A DNA stretch of 64,000 nucleotides, taken from the NCBI RefSeq assembly GCF_900113835.1, contig NZ_FOQV01000001.1, positions 372,001-436,000 on the forward strand, given 5' to 3'. Positions 51,994 through 59,701 of the stretch are shown here, one piece after another. Under the pieces are notes generated by a model. That model ran no database searches and was not told where the DNA came from. It saw only the letters and a list, made by a program, of their open reading frames with translations. The stretch's first letter is position 1; every line of letters begins with the position of its first letter. This stretch comes from Allobosea sp. OK403. GTDB lineage: Bacteria > Pseudomonadota > Alphaproteobacteria > Rhizobiales > Beijerinckiaceae. Both the position numbers and the translations under genes were made by a program.

Positions 51994-53082
51994 TCAACTC
52001 GTCTCGACAGAAACGCTCTTGATCACAGCATAGACTTGGCTGCCGTGCCTCAGCGCCAGGGCCGCCACGGATTTCGCGGTCAGGCGCGCCAGCAGGCTCG
52101 CGCCATTGCAGTCGATGACGAGCTCGATTGCGGCGCCCCCGCGCGTCCTGCCGATTTCGGCGATCGTGCCCGGCAGGATGTTGAGCGCGCTCACGCCGGT
52201 CGGCAGCGTCAGGCTGATCAGGACGTCGCTGGCGAGAATGCGGACCCGGACATGCCCGCCGATCGGCAAGGCGCTGCGCGAAACCTGCAACAGGCCGGCC
52301 TGGGTTCTCAGACTGGTCAGATGGTACTCGGTATCGTGGTTGACGATCTCCGCTTCCAGGATGGAGCCGGCCTCGGCCGCACCCGACAAGCCGGCGACGT
52401 CCAACCGTGACATTACCTCTGCCGTCGGGCCGCAGGCCTTGATGGCGCCCTGATCGACCACGACCAGCGTCGTCGCCAGCCGCGCCACTTCCGCGACCGA
52501 ATGCGAGACATAGACGATGGGGATACCGATCTCGTCGCGCAGCCGCTCGATATAGGGCAGGATTTCCGCCTTGCGCGCCTCGTCGAGCGAGGCCAGCGGC
52601 TCGTCCATCAGCAGCAGCCGGGGATTGGCCAGCAAGGCACGGCCGATCGCGATGCGCTGCTTCTCGCCGCCCGACAGGCCGGCCGGCCTGCGCTCGAGCA
52701 GATGGCCGATCCCGAGCAGGTCCAGCACGGTCTCAAAGGCGATGCTGTCGCGCCCTTCGCGCGGCGCGAACCAGCGCCCGAACAGCAGGTTCTGGCGCAC
52801 CGTCAGATGGGGGAAGAGCCGCGCCTCCTGGAAGACATAGCCGATCCGCCGTCGGTGCTTGGGCACGAAAACGCCGTGCCTGGTGTCGACCAGCACCTCG
52901 CCGTCGACGAGGACGCGCCCGCGCGCCGGACGGATGAGGCCGCCGATGACGTTGACGAGCGAGGTCTTGCCGGAGCCCGAGCGGCCAAACAGCGCCGTCA
53001 GACGCCCGTTGGAGGTGAAGTTGGCGTCGAGCTTGAACTGGCCGAGATGGTGCTCGACCGCGATCTCGATGAGCGGGCTCAT
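51994..53082 (-). CDS. modC: Molybdate ABC transporter ATPase
   Basis: 362 residues, the usual ModC length. Walker A GRSGSGKTS (about 34-42), signature LSGGEKQRI, Walker B LLMDEPLASLD, and the switch His in VYVSHSVAEVARLA. The last 100 residues form a TOBE/Mop domain (GHVRVRILASDVLISL, LPGTIAEIGRTRGGAAIELVIDCNGASLLARLT). The ATG at 53082 overlaps the modB stop (ATGA). Third gene of modABC. Confidence 0.94.
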   Translation of the reverse strand: MSPLIEIAVEHHLGQFKLDANFTSNGRLTALFGRSGSGKTSLVNVIGGLIRPARGRVLVDGEVLVDTRHGVFVPKHRRRIGYVFQEARLFPHLTVRQNLLFGRWFAPREGRDSIAFETVLDLLGIGHLLERRPAGLSGGEKQRIAIGRALLANPRLLLMDEPLASLDEARKAEILPYIERLRDEIGIPIVYVSHSVAEVARLATTLVVVDQGAIKACGPTAEVMSRLDVAGLSGAAEAGSILEAEIVNHDTEYHLTSLRTQAGLLQVSRSALPIGGHVRVRILASDVLISLTLPTGVSALNILPGTIAEIGRTRGGAAIELVIDCNGASLLARLTAKSVAALALRHGSQVYAVIKSVSVETS

Positions 53083-53777
53083 TCGACTGCGATCCTGCGC
53101 CCGACGAAGCGCGCCATCCATTCCGAGGCGAAGAGCGCCGCGACCGAGATCGCGATCGAGATCAGCGTCAGGCGCGTCGCCCCGGCCTCGCCGCCGGGCA
53201 CTTGGGTGAAGGTGTAGATCGCCGAGGGCAAGGTCTGCGTCTCCCCGGGGATGTTGGAGACGAAGGTGATGGTCGCGCCGAATTCGCCCATCGCCTTGGC
53301 GAAGCACAAGATCATGCCGACGACGATACCCGGCAGGCAAAGCGGCAGCGTGACGACGAGAAAGACCCAGGCGGGACTGGCGCCAAGCGTGCCGGCTGCG
53401 TCCTCCAGCTTGCGGTCGACGGCCTCGATCGAGAGGCGGATGGCGCGCACCATCAGGGGAAAGCCCATGACCGCGGCGGCCAGCACCGCGCCCGTCCAGC
53501 GAAAGGAGAGCACGATGCCGAAATAGTCATAGAGGAACTGCCCGATCGGCCCGCGCCGGCCAAAGCCAATCAGCAGCAGATAGCCGGTCACGACGGGCGG
53601 CATGATCAACGGCAGATGGACGGCCGCATCGAGCAACGACTTGCCCCAGAAGCGACCGCGCGCGAGCAGGAAGGCGACGCCGAGCCCGAGCGGCAAGCTT
53701 GCGAACATGGCGGTCGTCGCAACGATCAGGCTCAGGCGGACCGCCGTCCATTCCTCGGGAGATAACCAGTCGCTCAC
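53079..53777 (-). CDS. modB: Molybdate ABC transporter permease
   Basis: 232 residues, five or six helices. LSPEEWTAVRLSLIVATTAMFASLPLGLGVAFLLARGRFWGKSLLDAAVHLPLIMPPVVTGYLLLI is the classic ModB N-terminal half (residues 5-70), and EDAAGTLGASPAWVFLVVTLPLCLPGIVVGMIL (about 141-173) is the coupling loop. ATGA overlaps on both sides link it to modA and modC. Confidence 0.94.
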   Translation of the reverse strand: MSDWLSPEEWTAVRLSLIVATTAMFASLPLGLGVAFLLARGRFWGKSLLDAAVHLPLIMPPVVTGYLLLIGFGRRGPIGQFLYDYFGIVLSFRWTGAVLAAAVMGFPLMVRAIRLSIEAVDRKLEDAAGTLGASPAWVFLVVTLPLCLPGIVVGMILCFAKAMGEFGATITFVSNIPGETQTLPSAIYTFTQVPGGEAGATRLTLISIAISVAALFASEWMARFVGRRIAVE

Positions 53778-54580
53778 GAGGCGTTGGCTGGCCTGTTCAG
53801 CACGGTGAAGCCTTGGTGCTCAAAGGCAGCCTTCGGCCCGGCCCCGCGCAGATAGGTCAGGAAACCTTGCGCGTCAGGATTGGTCGCGTCCTTCGTCACC
53901 GCGACGGGATAGATGATCGGCGGGTGCGAATCCTCCGGGAAGATCGCCGCGACCCTGACCTTGGGGTCGGCGGCGGCATCGGTGGCGTAGACGATGCCGA
54001 GCGGCGCCTCGCCCCGCGACACCAGGAGCAGGGCAGCGCGGACATTGTCCGCCTGCGCGATCTTGTCCTTGACCTTGTCCCAGCCGCCGAGCTTCTCTAG
54101 CGCCGCCTTGCCGTATTTGCCGGCCGGCACCGACTCGACATTGCCCATGGCGAGGCGGCCGGAGCCGAGCGCCGCGCTCAGGTCGACGCCGGAAGTCAGC
54201 GCAACTGTTGCCGTCGAATCCGAGGGCGCGACCAGCACGATCCGGTTGGCCAGCAGGCTGACCCGCGTCTCCGGCTTGATCAGGTTCTTGCTCGCCGCAT
54301 AATCCATCCAGTCGAGATCAGCCGAGAGGAAGAGATCGGCCGGGGCGCCCTGTTCGAGCTGCTTGGCGAGCGCATTGCTGGCCGCATAGGAAATTTTTGG
54401 AGCCGGCTTACCGGTTTCCTTCACCCAGGCTGCGGCGGCCTCGTCGAGCGCGTTCTTCAGGCTCGCGGCAGCGAAGATGACGAGTTCCTTGGTCTGGGCC
54501 TGCGCGGTGGCGATGTTCGCGGAGAAACCGAGCAGGAGCGCGGCAGCGACGCCCATCACAAAACGGCGGTTCGTCGTCAT
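53774..54580 (-). CDS. modA: Molybdate-binding protein
   Basis: 268 residues with a signal peptide (VMGVAAALLLGFSANIATAQA). The mature start KELVIFAAASLKNALDEAAAAW is diagnostic of ModA, as are SADLDWMDYAA and the later GEAPLGIVYATDA. It captures molybdate or tungstate in the periplasm for ModBC. First gene of the operon; the shared gap with the divergent mop gene holds a candidate Mo-box. Confidence 0.95.
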   Translation of the reverse strand: MTTNRRFVMGVAAALLLGFSANIATAQAQTKELVIFAAASLKNALDEAAAAWVKETGKPAPKISYAASNALAKQLEQGAPADLFLSADLDWMDYAASKNLIKPETRVSLLANRIVLVAPSDSTATVALTSGVDLSAALGSGRLAMGNVESVPAGKYGKAALEKLGGWDKVKDKIAQADNVRAALLLVSRGEAPLGIVYATDAAADPKVRVAAIFPEDSHPPIIYPVAVTKDATNPDAQGFLTYLRGAGPKAAFEHQGFTVLNRPANAS

Positions 54581-54608
54581 TTGCGTTCACCCTCGTCGCG
54601 TTTGCTTT

Positions 54609-54632
54609 CGTTCTGTTTGATTGAATATAACG
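54609..54632. promoter_or_regulatory. Candidate Mo-box (ModE site)
   Basis: CGTTCTGT (54609-54616), 8 bases, then ATATAACG (54625-54632). The right half is an exact ModE half-site (complement CGTTATAT) and the left half matches it at 6 of 8 positions. It lies 29 bases before modA and 94 before mop, so it may control both divergent genes. Confidence 0.55.
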
Positions 54633-54725
54633 GCTGCTGCAACAGGTCGAGCCCAACATTCCCGTGAGCTTGATCTGCCACCCTATGCCAGGGCCGAGCG
54701 GCCCGTTCGTTTCAGGAGAAAACCC

Positions 54726-54932
54726 GTGAAGATCAGCGCCCGCAACCAGCTCAAAGGCACGATCGTCGAGATCACCAAGGGCGCGACGACCGCCCATGTC
54801 CGCCTCGATGTCGGCGGCGCCATCGTGACCTCGGCGATCACCAATGCAGCGGTGGAGGAGCTCAAGCTCACTGTCGGGCAGCAGGCCTATGCCGTGGTCA
54901 AGGCGTCCGACGTGATGATCGCGATCGATTGA
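54726..54932 (+). CDS. mop: Single-domain molybdopterin/molybdate-binding protein (Mop)
   Basis: 68-residue TOBE-domain protein beginning MKISARNQLKGTIVEITKGATTAHVRLD and ending AYAVVKASDVMIAID, the standard Mop/molbindin sequence. These assemble as hexamers and store or buffer molybdate in the cytoplasm. GTG start at 54726 with AGGAG at 54714-54718. It is divergent from modABC and could supply the molybdate-sensing function missing from the short ModE. Confidence 0.92.
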   Translation: MKISARNQLKGTIVEITKGATTAHVRLDVGGAIVTSAITNAAVEELKLTVGQQAYAVVKASDVMIAID

Positions 54933-54963
54933 AGCCAGTGGCCGCCCGGCCGGGCGAGGGCGC

Positions 54964-56268
54964 TTACCTGGCCAGCACTTTCGGCAGCCACAGCACGATC
55001 TCGGGATAGACCGTCAAGAGCAGGGTGAACAGGATCAGGATGACCAGATAGGGGAAGGTCACCTTGGCGATGTAGCCGAGGCCGTCCCCGGTCAGACCCT
55101 GGATCACGAACAGGTTGAAGCCGACAGGCGGCGTGATCTGCGCCATCTCCACCACCAGCACCATGAAGACGCCGAACCAGATCGGATCGAACCCAGCCTG
55201 CTTCACGATCGGCAGCACGATCGGCAATGTCATCACGATCATCGAGAAGCCGTCGAGGAAGCAGCCGAGCACGATGTAGAAAGCGATCAGCGCGACGATC
55301 AGCATGAAGGGCGTGAGGTTGAGCCCCTTGACGAAGGCGGCGACCGCCTGGGGAATGCCAAGGAAGGCGGCGGCATTGCCCAGGATCGAGGCGCCCAGCA
55401 CGATCAGCGCGATCATCGAGCAGGTGATCACCGAGCCGATCAGGATGCCCTTGATCGCCTCGAAATTCAGCGAGCCCTGAAAGGCGGTGACGAGTGCCGC
55501 GCCGAGCACGCCGACGGCGGCAGCCTCGGACGGCGTTGCGATGCCGCCATACATCGAGCCGAGCACGCACAGGATCAGGAACAGCGCCGGCGCCAGATCG
55601 CGCAGGGCGGAAAAGCGCTCGCGCCAGCTCAGATTGCGCAGATCGTTCTCGGCCTGGGGCACGAGGTCGCCGCGCAGCGTGGTGTGGATCATCACCCAGG
55701 CCATGAAGGTGCCGGCGAGCAGGAAGCCCGGCAGGAAGCCGGCGGTGAACAGCTTGAGGATCGAGACGTCGCCGAGCACGCCATAGATGATCATGATGTT
55801 GGAGGGCGGGATCAGGAAGCCGAGCGTGCCGGCGCCCGCCAGCGAGCCGATGGCGATGTCCTTCGAGTAGCCGCGCTTGAGCAATTCGGTGAGCGCGATG
55901 CGCCCGACGACCTGGGTGGTCGCCGCCGACGAGCCGGAGATCGCCGCGAAGATCGTGCAACCGAAGATGTTCACATGCAGCAGGCGCCCGGGCAGCAAGC
56001 CGGCCCAGGGCGCGAGCCCCTTGAACAACGAGCGCGACAGATGGGTGCGGAACAGCAATTCGCCCATCAGGATGAAGAGCGGCAGCGCCAGCAATTCCTG
56101 CGTCGTCAGGATGTTCCAGGCATATTGCGGCAAGAGCCGGTCGAGCGGCATCGAGCGAAACAGGAAGAGCAGCACCGTGCCGGTCAGCGCGAGCGTCAGA
56201 CCGATCCACAACCCGCAGGCCAGCAGGCCGAACAGGATCGCGAACATGACGATGACTTCGATGGACAT
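54964..56268 (-). CDS. dctM: TRAP transporter large permease (DctM)
   Basis: 434 residues with about twelve hydrophobic segments, the standard DctM size. Family features: LLALPLFILMGELLFRTHLSRSLFKGLAPWAG (about residues 57-88), SGSSAATTQVVGRIALTELLKRGYSKDIAIGSLAGAGTLGFLIPPSNIMIIYG, and the C-terminal QITPPVGFNLFVIQGL. It drives ion-coupled uptake of the solute delivered by DctP. Last gene of the HyuA-HyuB-DctP-DctQ-DctM minus-strand group, 64 bases after dctQ. Confidence 0.94.
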   Translation of the reverse strand: MSIEVIVMFAILFGLLACGLWIGLTLALTGTVLLFLFRSMPLDRLLPQYAWNILTTQELLALPLFILMGELLFRTHLSRSLFKGLAPWAGLLPGRLLHVNIFGCTIFAAISGSSAATTQVVGRIALTELLKRGYSKDIAIGSLAGAGTLGFLIPPSNIMIIYGVLGDVSILKLFTAGFLPGFLLAGTFMAWVMIHTTLRGDLVPQAENDLRNLSWRERFSALRDLAPALFLILCVLGSMYGGIATPSEAAAVGVLGAALVTAFQGSLNFEAIKGILIGSVITCSMIALIVLGASILGNAAAFLGIPQAVAAFVKGLNLTPFMLIVALIAFYIVLGCFLDGFSMIVMTLPIVLPIVKQAGFDPIWFGVFMVLVVEMAQITPPVGFNLFVIQGLTGDGLGYIAKVTFPYLVILILFTLLLTVYPEIVLWLPKVLAR

Positions 56269-56332
56269 GGGTGTGATCCCGACCGGCGCACCGGTCCTTG
56301 AGTAGGGGAAGGGCGCTGTGGTGAGGCGCTGC

Positions 56333-56977
56333 TCAGTCCGCGGGCGACGCGGCCTTCATCGAATGGTCTTCCAGCGGCAGGCCCAGGGCGGCCTGGATGA
56401 CGCGCGCGAGGTACTGCAGGGTCAAAAGCAGCATGCCGAAGGTCACCACGGCCTGGGGAAACCAGACCGGCGTGTCGCTCGAGACCGAGGTCTGGCCCCG
56501 GCTGAACGAGCCCCAGGCGAAGCGCACCATCGCGTAGGTCAGGAAGCTCATGAAGGCGAAGCCGAGCAGCGCCGCCAGGACCTCCAGCGGCCGCCGCAAA
56601 GCCGGCGGCGCCTTGCCGATCAGCAGGGTGACGCGGACATGGCCTCCCGCGCGTAGCGTCATGGCCGCTCCGAAGGTGAAGGAGGCCGCCATCAGATAAG
56701 AGGAATACTCCCACGCCACCGGGATGGAGGCGGGGAAGAAGGGCAGGAAATTCGACAGGAAGCGGGTGCCGATCTCGCACAGCATGAGCAATGTCAGCGC
56801 CAGCAGGCAGCCGCCGCCGATCCAGCCGTCGAGGCGGCTGAGCCGGTCGATCCCGTCGAGCAGGGCGCGCAGGGCGGCGGGAACGGCGACCGCTTGCGGT
56901 TCGGCAAACCTTGGCGGTTCGGCAAACCTTGGCGGTTCGGCAAACCTTGGCGGTTCGGAGGGAGAGGCGTTGGTCAC
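56333..56977 (-). CDS. dctQ: TRAP transporter small permease (DctQ) with repeat N-terminus
   Basis: 214 residues. Four hydrophobic segments (about 55-75, 95-112, 133-152 and 177-195) and the GAAMTLRAGGHVRVTLL motif are typical of DctQ. The first 32 residues are unusual: three copies of EPPRFA from an 18-bp tandem repeat. They form a Pro/Phe-rich cytoplasmic tail before the first helix. The start overlaps the dctP stop by 4 bases. Confidence 0.9.
   Translation of the reverse strand: MTNASPSEPPRFAEPPRFAEPPRFAEPQAVAVPAALRALLDGIDRLSRLDGWIGGGCLLALTLLMLCEIGTRFLSNFLPFFPASIPVAWEYSSYLMAASFTFGAAMTLRAGGHVRVTLLIGKAPPALRRPLEVLAALLGFAFMSFLTYAMVRFAWGSFSRGQTSVSSDTPVWFPQAVVTFGMLLLTLQYLARVIQAALGLPLEDHSMKAASPAD
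56897..56958. repeat. 18-bp tandem repeat inside dctQ 5' end
   Basis: CGGTTCGGCAAACCTTGG repeats three times in a row (56897-56914, 56915-56932, 56933-56950), with 8 bases of a fourth copy to 56958. The copies are identical, so the array looks young. Each unit adds six codons without a frameshift. Confidence 0.92.
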
Positions 56978-57978
56978 GAGCCGCGCTTCATCTCGGTGAG
57001 ATAGGCCTTCACCGGCTTGTCGGCGGAGGGAACGCGCTTGAGGAAGGCGTCGAGCAGGGGGGCGGTCTTGGCGCGCAGATCAGCCATCATCGGTGCCGGC
57101 ACCGGCACGACTTCCATGCCGCCCTCGGTCAGGCGCTTCAGGCTGTCGGTATCGGCTTTGACCGAGGCCGCCCAGAAATCGGGCTCGAGCTTGGTGGCGA
57201 TCTCCTCCATCGCCTTGCGCTCCTCGGGCTTCAGCTTCTTCCAGCTGTCGAGATTGATGGTGACCATCTCGGACGACCAGACATGGTTGGTCGGCAGCAC
57301 GTATTTCAGGAACTCCCAGAATTTGCCGTCGACGCCCGACACCGCCGAGGTCGAGACGCCCGAGACGACGCCAGAGGCCAGCGCCGGCACGGTCTCGCCC
57401 CAGGGGATCAGGACCGGCGACATGCCGACTGCGTTGAGCATGTCGACGGCGTTCTTGTCGGGCACGCGGATCTTGATGTTCTTCAGCATCTCGACCGTGG
57501 TCGCCTTGGCCTTGAGCTGCAGATATTGCGTCGGCCAGGGTACGATGAAGAGGATCTTCTGGTTGTTGCGCTCGGCGATCTTGTCGTATTCGGGCCGCAC
57601 ATATTTGTGCAGGACCTTGAGTTCCTCGGGCGTGCCGACGAGGAAGGGCACGCTTTCCACGCCCATGAAGGGCTCGTCGCCGACCTGCTGGATGTTGAGG
57701 ATATCGGCCATCGGCACGATGCCGTCGCGCACGGCGCGCAGATGCTCAGGTCCCTTGAAGCCGAGCTGGCCGCCGGCCTTGACCAGGATGTCGACGCTGC
57801 CATTCGTCGCCTTCTTGACCTCTTCGGCGTAACGCATGGCATTCTGCGTGTGGAAATTGCTTTCGGGCCAGACGGTCGAGAGGTCGAGCTGGGTTTGCGC
57901 GGCCGCAGGCTGAGCCAGCATGCCGAGCAACCCCATTCCCAGCAGAAACGCGCGCCGCGCGATGCGATGGTCCGCCAT
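56974..57978 (-). CDS. dctP: TRAP transporter solute-binding protein (DctP)
   Basis: 334 residues with a signal peptide (RRAFLLGMGLLGMLAQPAAAQ). DctP-fold features: LSTVWPESNFHTQNAMRYAEEVKKATNGSVDILVKAGGQLGFKGPEHLRAVRDGIVPMAD (across residues 34-93), the conserved Arg-containing NIKIRVPDKNAVDMLNAVGMSPVLIPWGE (about 165-193), and a C-terminal helix region. It binds an organic acid or similar in the periplasm. Being downstream of hyuA/hyuB, the ligand may be a cyclic amide or its carboxylate. Confidence 0.92.
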   Translation of the reverse strand: MADHRIARRAFLLGMGLLGMLAQPAAAQTQLDLSTVWPESNFHTQNAMRYAEEVKKATNGSVDILVKAGGQLGFKGPEHLRAVRDGIVPMADILNIQQVGDEPFMGVESVPFLVGTPEELKVLHKYVRPEYDKIAERNNQKILFIVPWPTQYLQLKAKATTVEMLKNIKIRVPDKNAVDMLNAVGMSPVLIPWGETVPALASGVVSGVSTSAVSGVDGKFWEFLKYVLPTNHVWSSEMVTINLDSWKKLKPEERKAMEEIATKLEPDFWAASVKADTDSLKRLTEGGMEVVPVPAPMMADLRAKTAPLLDAFLKRVPSADKPVKAYLTEMKRGS

Positions 57979-58061
57979 GATCCGTAAGCCCTTCCAGTGA
58001 AGTCGTGTGTCGGTGGGACAGAAAGCAAATCCCCGGCCAACCAGGGGCCGGGGTGGCGGGG

Positions 58062-59690
58062 TCAGTTGGCGCTGACCAGCTCTTCTTCAATGTCGCGGCG
58101 CAGCAGGGCCGGGTCGCGTTCTGCCGGGTTGCCTATGCCGGCGCCGCCCGGCGTCAGGACGACCAGCCGGTCTCCCGCCGGAATCTCCTGAAAGCCCTTG
58201 CCTTTGAGCTTCTTGCCGGATTTGAGCCCGACATAGCCGGCGGCTCCGTTGCCGCCGCCATCGCGTCCGCGCGGCGGATGGTCGATCCGGTCGAAGGCCG
58301 CCAGGATCTCGAAGGAGGCGTCGACCCCGCTCTCGATCTCGATGATTTGGCCGTGGCCGCCGCGGGTGCGGCCATTGCCGCCGCTGTCGGGGCGCAGCTC
58401 CTTCTTCCAGAAGATCAGGGGCGTCTGCGTCTCCGCGATCTCGACCGGCGTACCGCGCACGCCGCTGGGATAGGCCGTGGCCGAGAGCCCGTCCTTGTCG
58501 AAGCGTGCGCCGGTACCGCCATTGCTGGTTACGGCCATGGCGAAACCGTAATTGCCCTGCGCGCCGGCATGCGTCCGGCCGCGCACGTTCAAATTCCAAA
58601 GGCAGGAGGTGCCCTCGGCCGGCACGCGCTCCGGGATGACCTGGCGCAGGCAGCCGAAGACGACGTCGGGCAGCATCTGGCCGATGACATGGCGCGAGGA
58701 GACGGCCGCCGGCTTGGGCGCGTTCAGGATCGAGCCTGATGGCGCGGAAACGGTCAGCGGGCCCAATGAGCCGGCATTGTTGGGGATTTGGGCGGCGACG
58801 ACGCAGCCCAGCCCGAAGACGGTATAGGCGGTGGTGTAGGAATGCGGCACGTTGATACCGCGCTGCGCCTGCGGCGAGGTGCCGGTGAAATCGACATGGA
58901 TGCCGTCATCCGAGATGGTCAGTTCGGCGGCGAGCGTGACCGGTGCGTCATAACCGTCGACCACCATCTCGTTGCGCCAGCTGCCTTTCGGGAGCTTGGC
59001 GATCTCGGCCAGCACGGCTTCGCGTGAGCGCTCGCAGATATGGTCGGCGAGCTCGTCAAGCGTCTCGATGTCGAACTCATCCATCATCTCGACCAGGCGT
59101 TTCGCGCCCATGTCGTTGCAGGCGGCGAGCGAATAGGTGTCGCCTTCGGTATCGACGGGCTGGCGCGTATTGGCGCGGATGATCGCCATGACGTTCTGGT
59201 CGACCTTGCCGGCGTCGATCAGCTTCAGCATCGGCAGATACAAGCCCTCCATGAAGACGTCGGTAGCGTCGGGCCCGAAGCCGATGCCGCCGATATCCAT
59301 CAGATGGCTGGTGCAGGAGAACAGCGCGACCGGCTTGCCGTTCCTGAAGGCAGGCGTCGTCACGACGAAGTCGTTGAGGTGGCCGGTGCCCATCCAGGGG
59401 TCGTTGGTGATGTAGGCGTCGCCTTCTTTCATCGTCTCGATCGGGAAATGGCGAATGAAGTGCTTCACCGATTCCGCCATGGAGTTGACATGGCCCGGTG
59501 TGCCGGTGACGCCCTGGGCCAGCATGCGGCCCTGCAGGTCGAAGACGCCGGCGGAGATGTCGCCGCATTCGCGCACGATCGGCGAAAACGCGGTGCGCAT
59601 CAGGATCTGGCCCTGTTCCTCCACCACCGCGATCAGGCGGTTCCACATGATCTGGAGATCGATCAGGCTGATCTTGTCGGTCTGGCTCAT
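58062..59690 (-). CDS. hyuB: Hydantoinase B / oxoprolinase family protein
   Basis: About 542 residues. HyuB-family signature: WNRLIAVVEEQGQILMRTAFSPIVRECGDISAGVFDLQGRMLAQGVTGTPGHVNSMAESV (residues 12-72), ITNDPWMGTGHLNDFVVTTPAF, and DFTGTSPQAQRGINVP. It works with HyuA as an ATP-dependent cyclic-amide hydrolase (N-methylhydantoinase, 5-oxoprolinase) or, in a related subgroup, as acetone/acetophenone carboxylase. The ATG at 59690 has GAGGAGAG upstream. It follows hyuA with an 11-base gap. The specific substrate is not decided by sequence. Confidence 0.88.
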   Translation of the reverse strand: MSQTDKISLIDLQIMWNRLIAVVEEQGQILMRTAFSPIVRECGDISAGVFDLQGRMLAQGVTGTPGHVNSMAESVKHFIRHFPIETMKEGDAYITNDPWMGTGHLNDFVVTTPAFRNGKPVALFSCTSHLMDIGGIGFGPDATDVFMEGLYLPMLKLIDAGKVDQNVMAIIRANTRQPVDTEGDTYSLAACNDMGAKRLVEMMDEFDIETLDELADHICERSREAVLAEIAKLPKGSWRNEMVVDGYDAPVTLAAELTISDDGIHVDFTGTSPQAQRGINVPHSYTTAYTVFGLGCVVAAQIPNNAGSLGPLTVSAPSGSILNAPKPAAVSSRHVIGQMLPDVVFGCLRQVIPERVPAEGTSCLWNLNVRGRTHAGAQGNYGFAMAVTSNGGTGARFDKDGLSATAYPSGVRGTPVEIAETQTPLIFWKKELRPDSGGNGRTRGGHGQIIEIESGVDASFEILAAFDRIDHPPRGRDGGGNGAAGYVGLKSGKKLKGKGFQEIPAGDRLVVLTPGGAGIGNPAERDPALLRRDIEEELVSAN

Positions 59691-59701
59691 CTGATCTCTC
59701 C

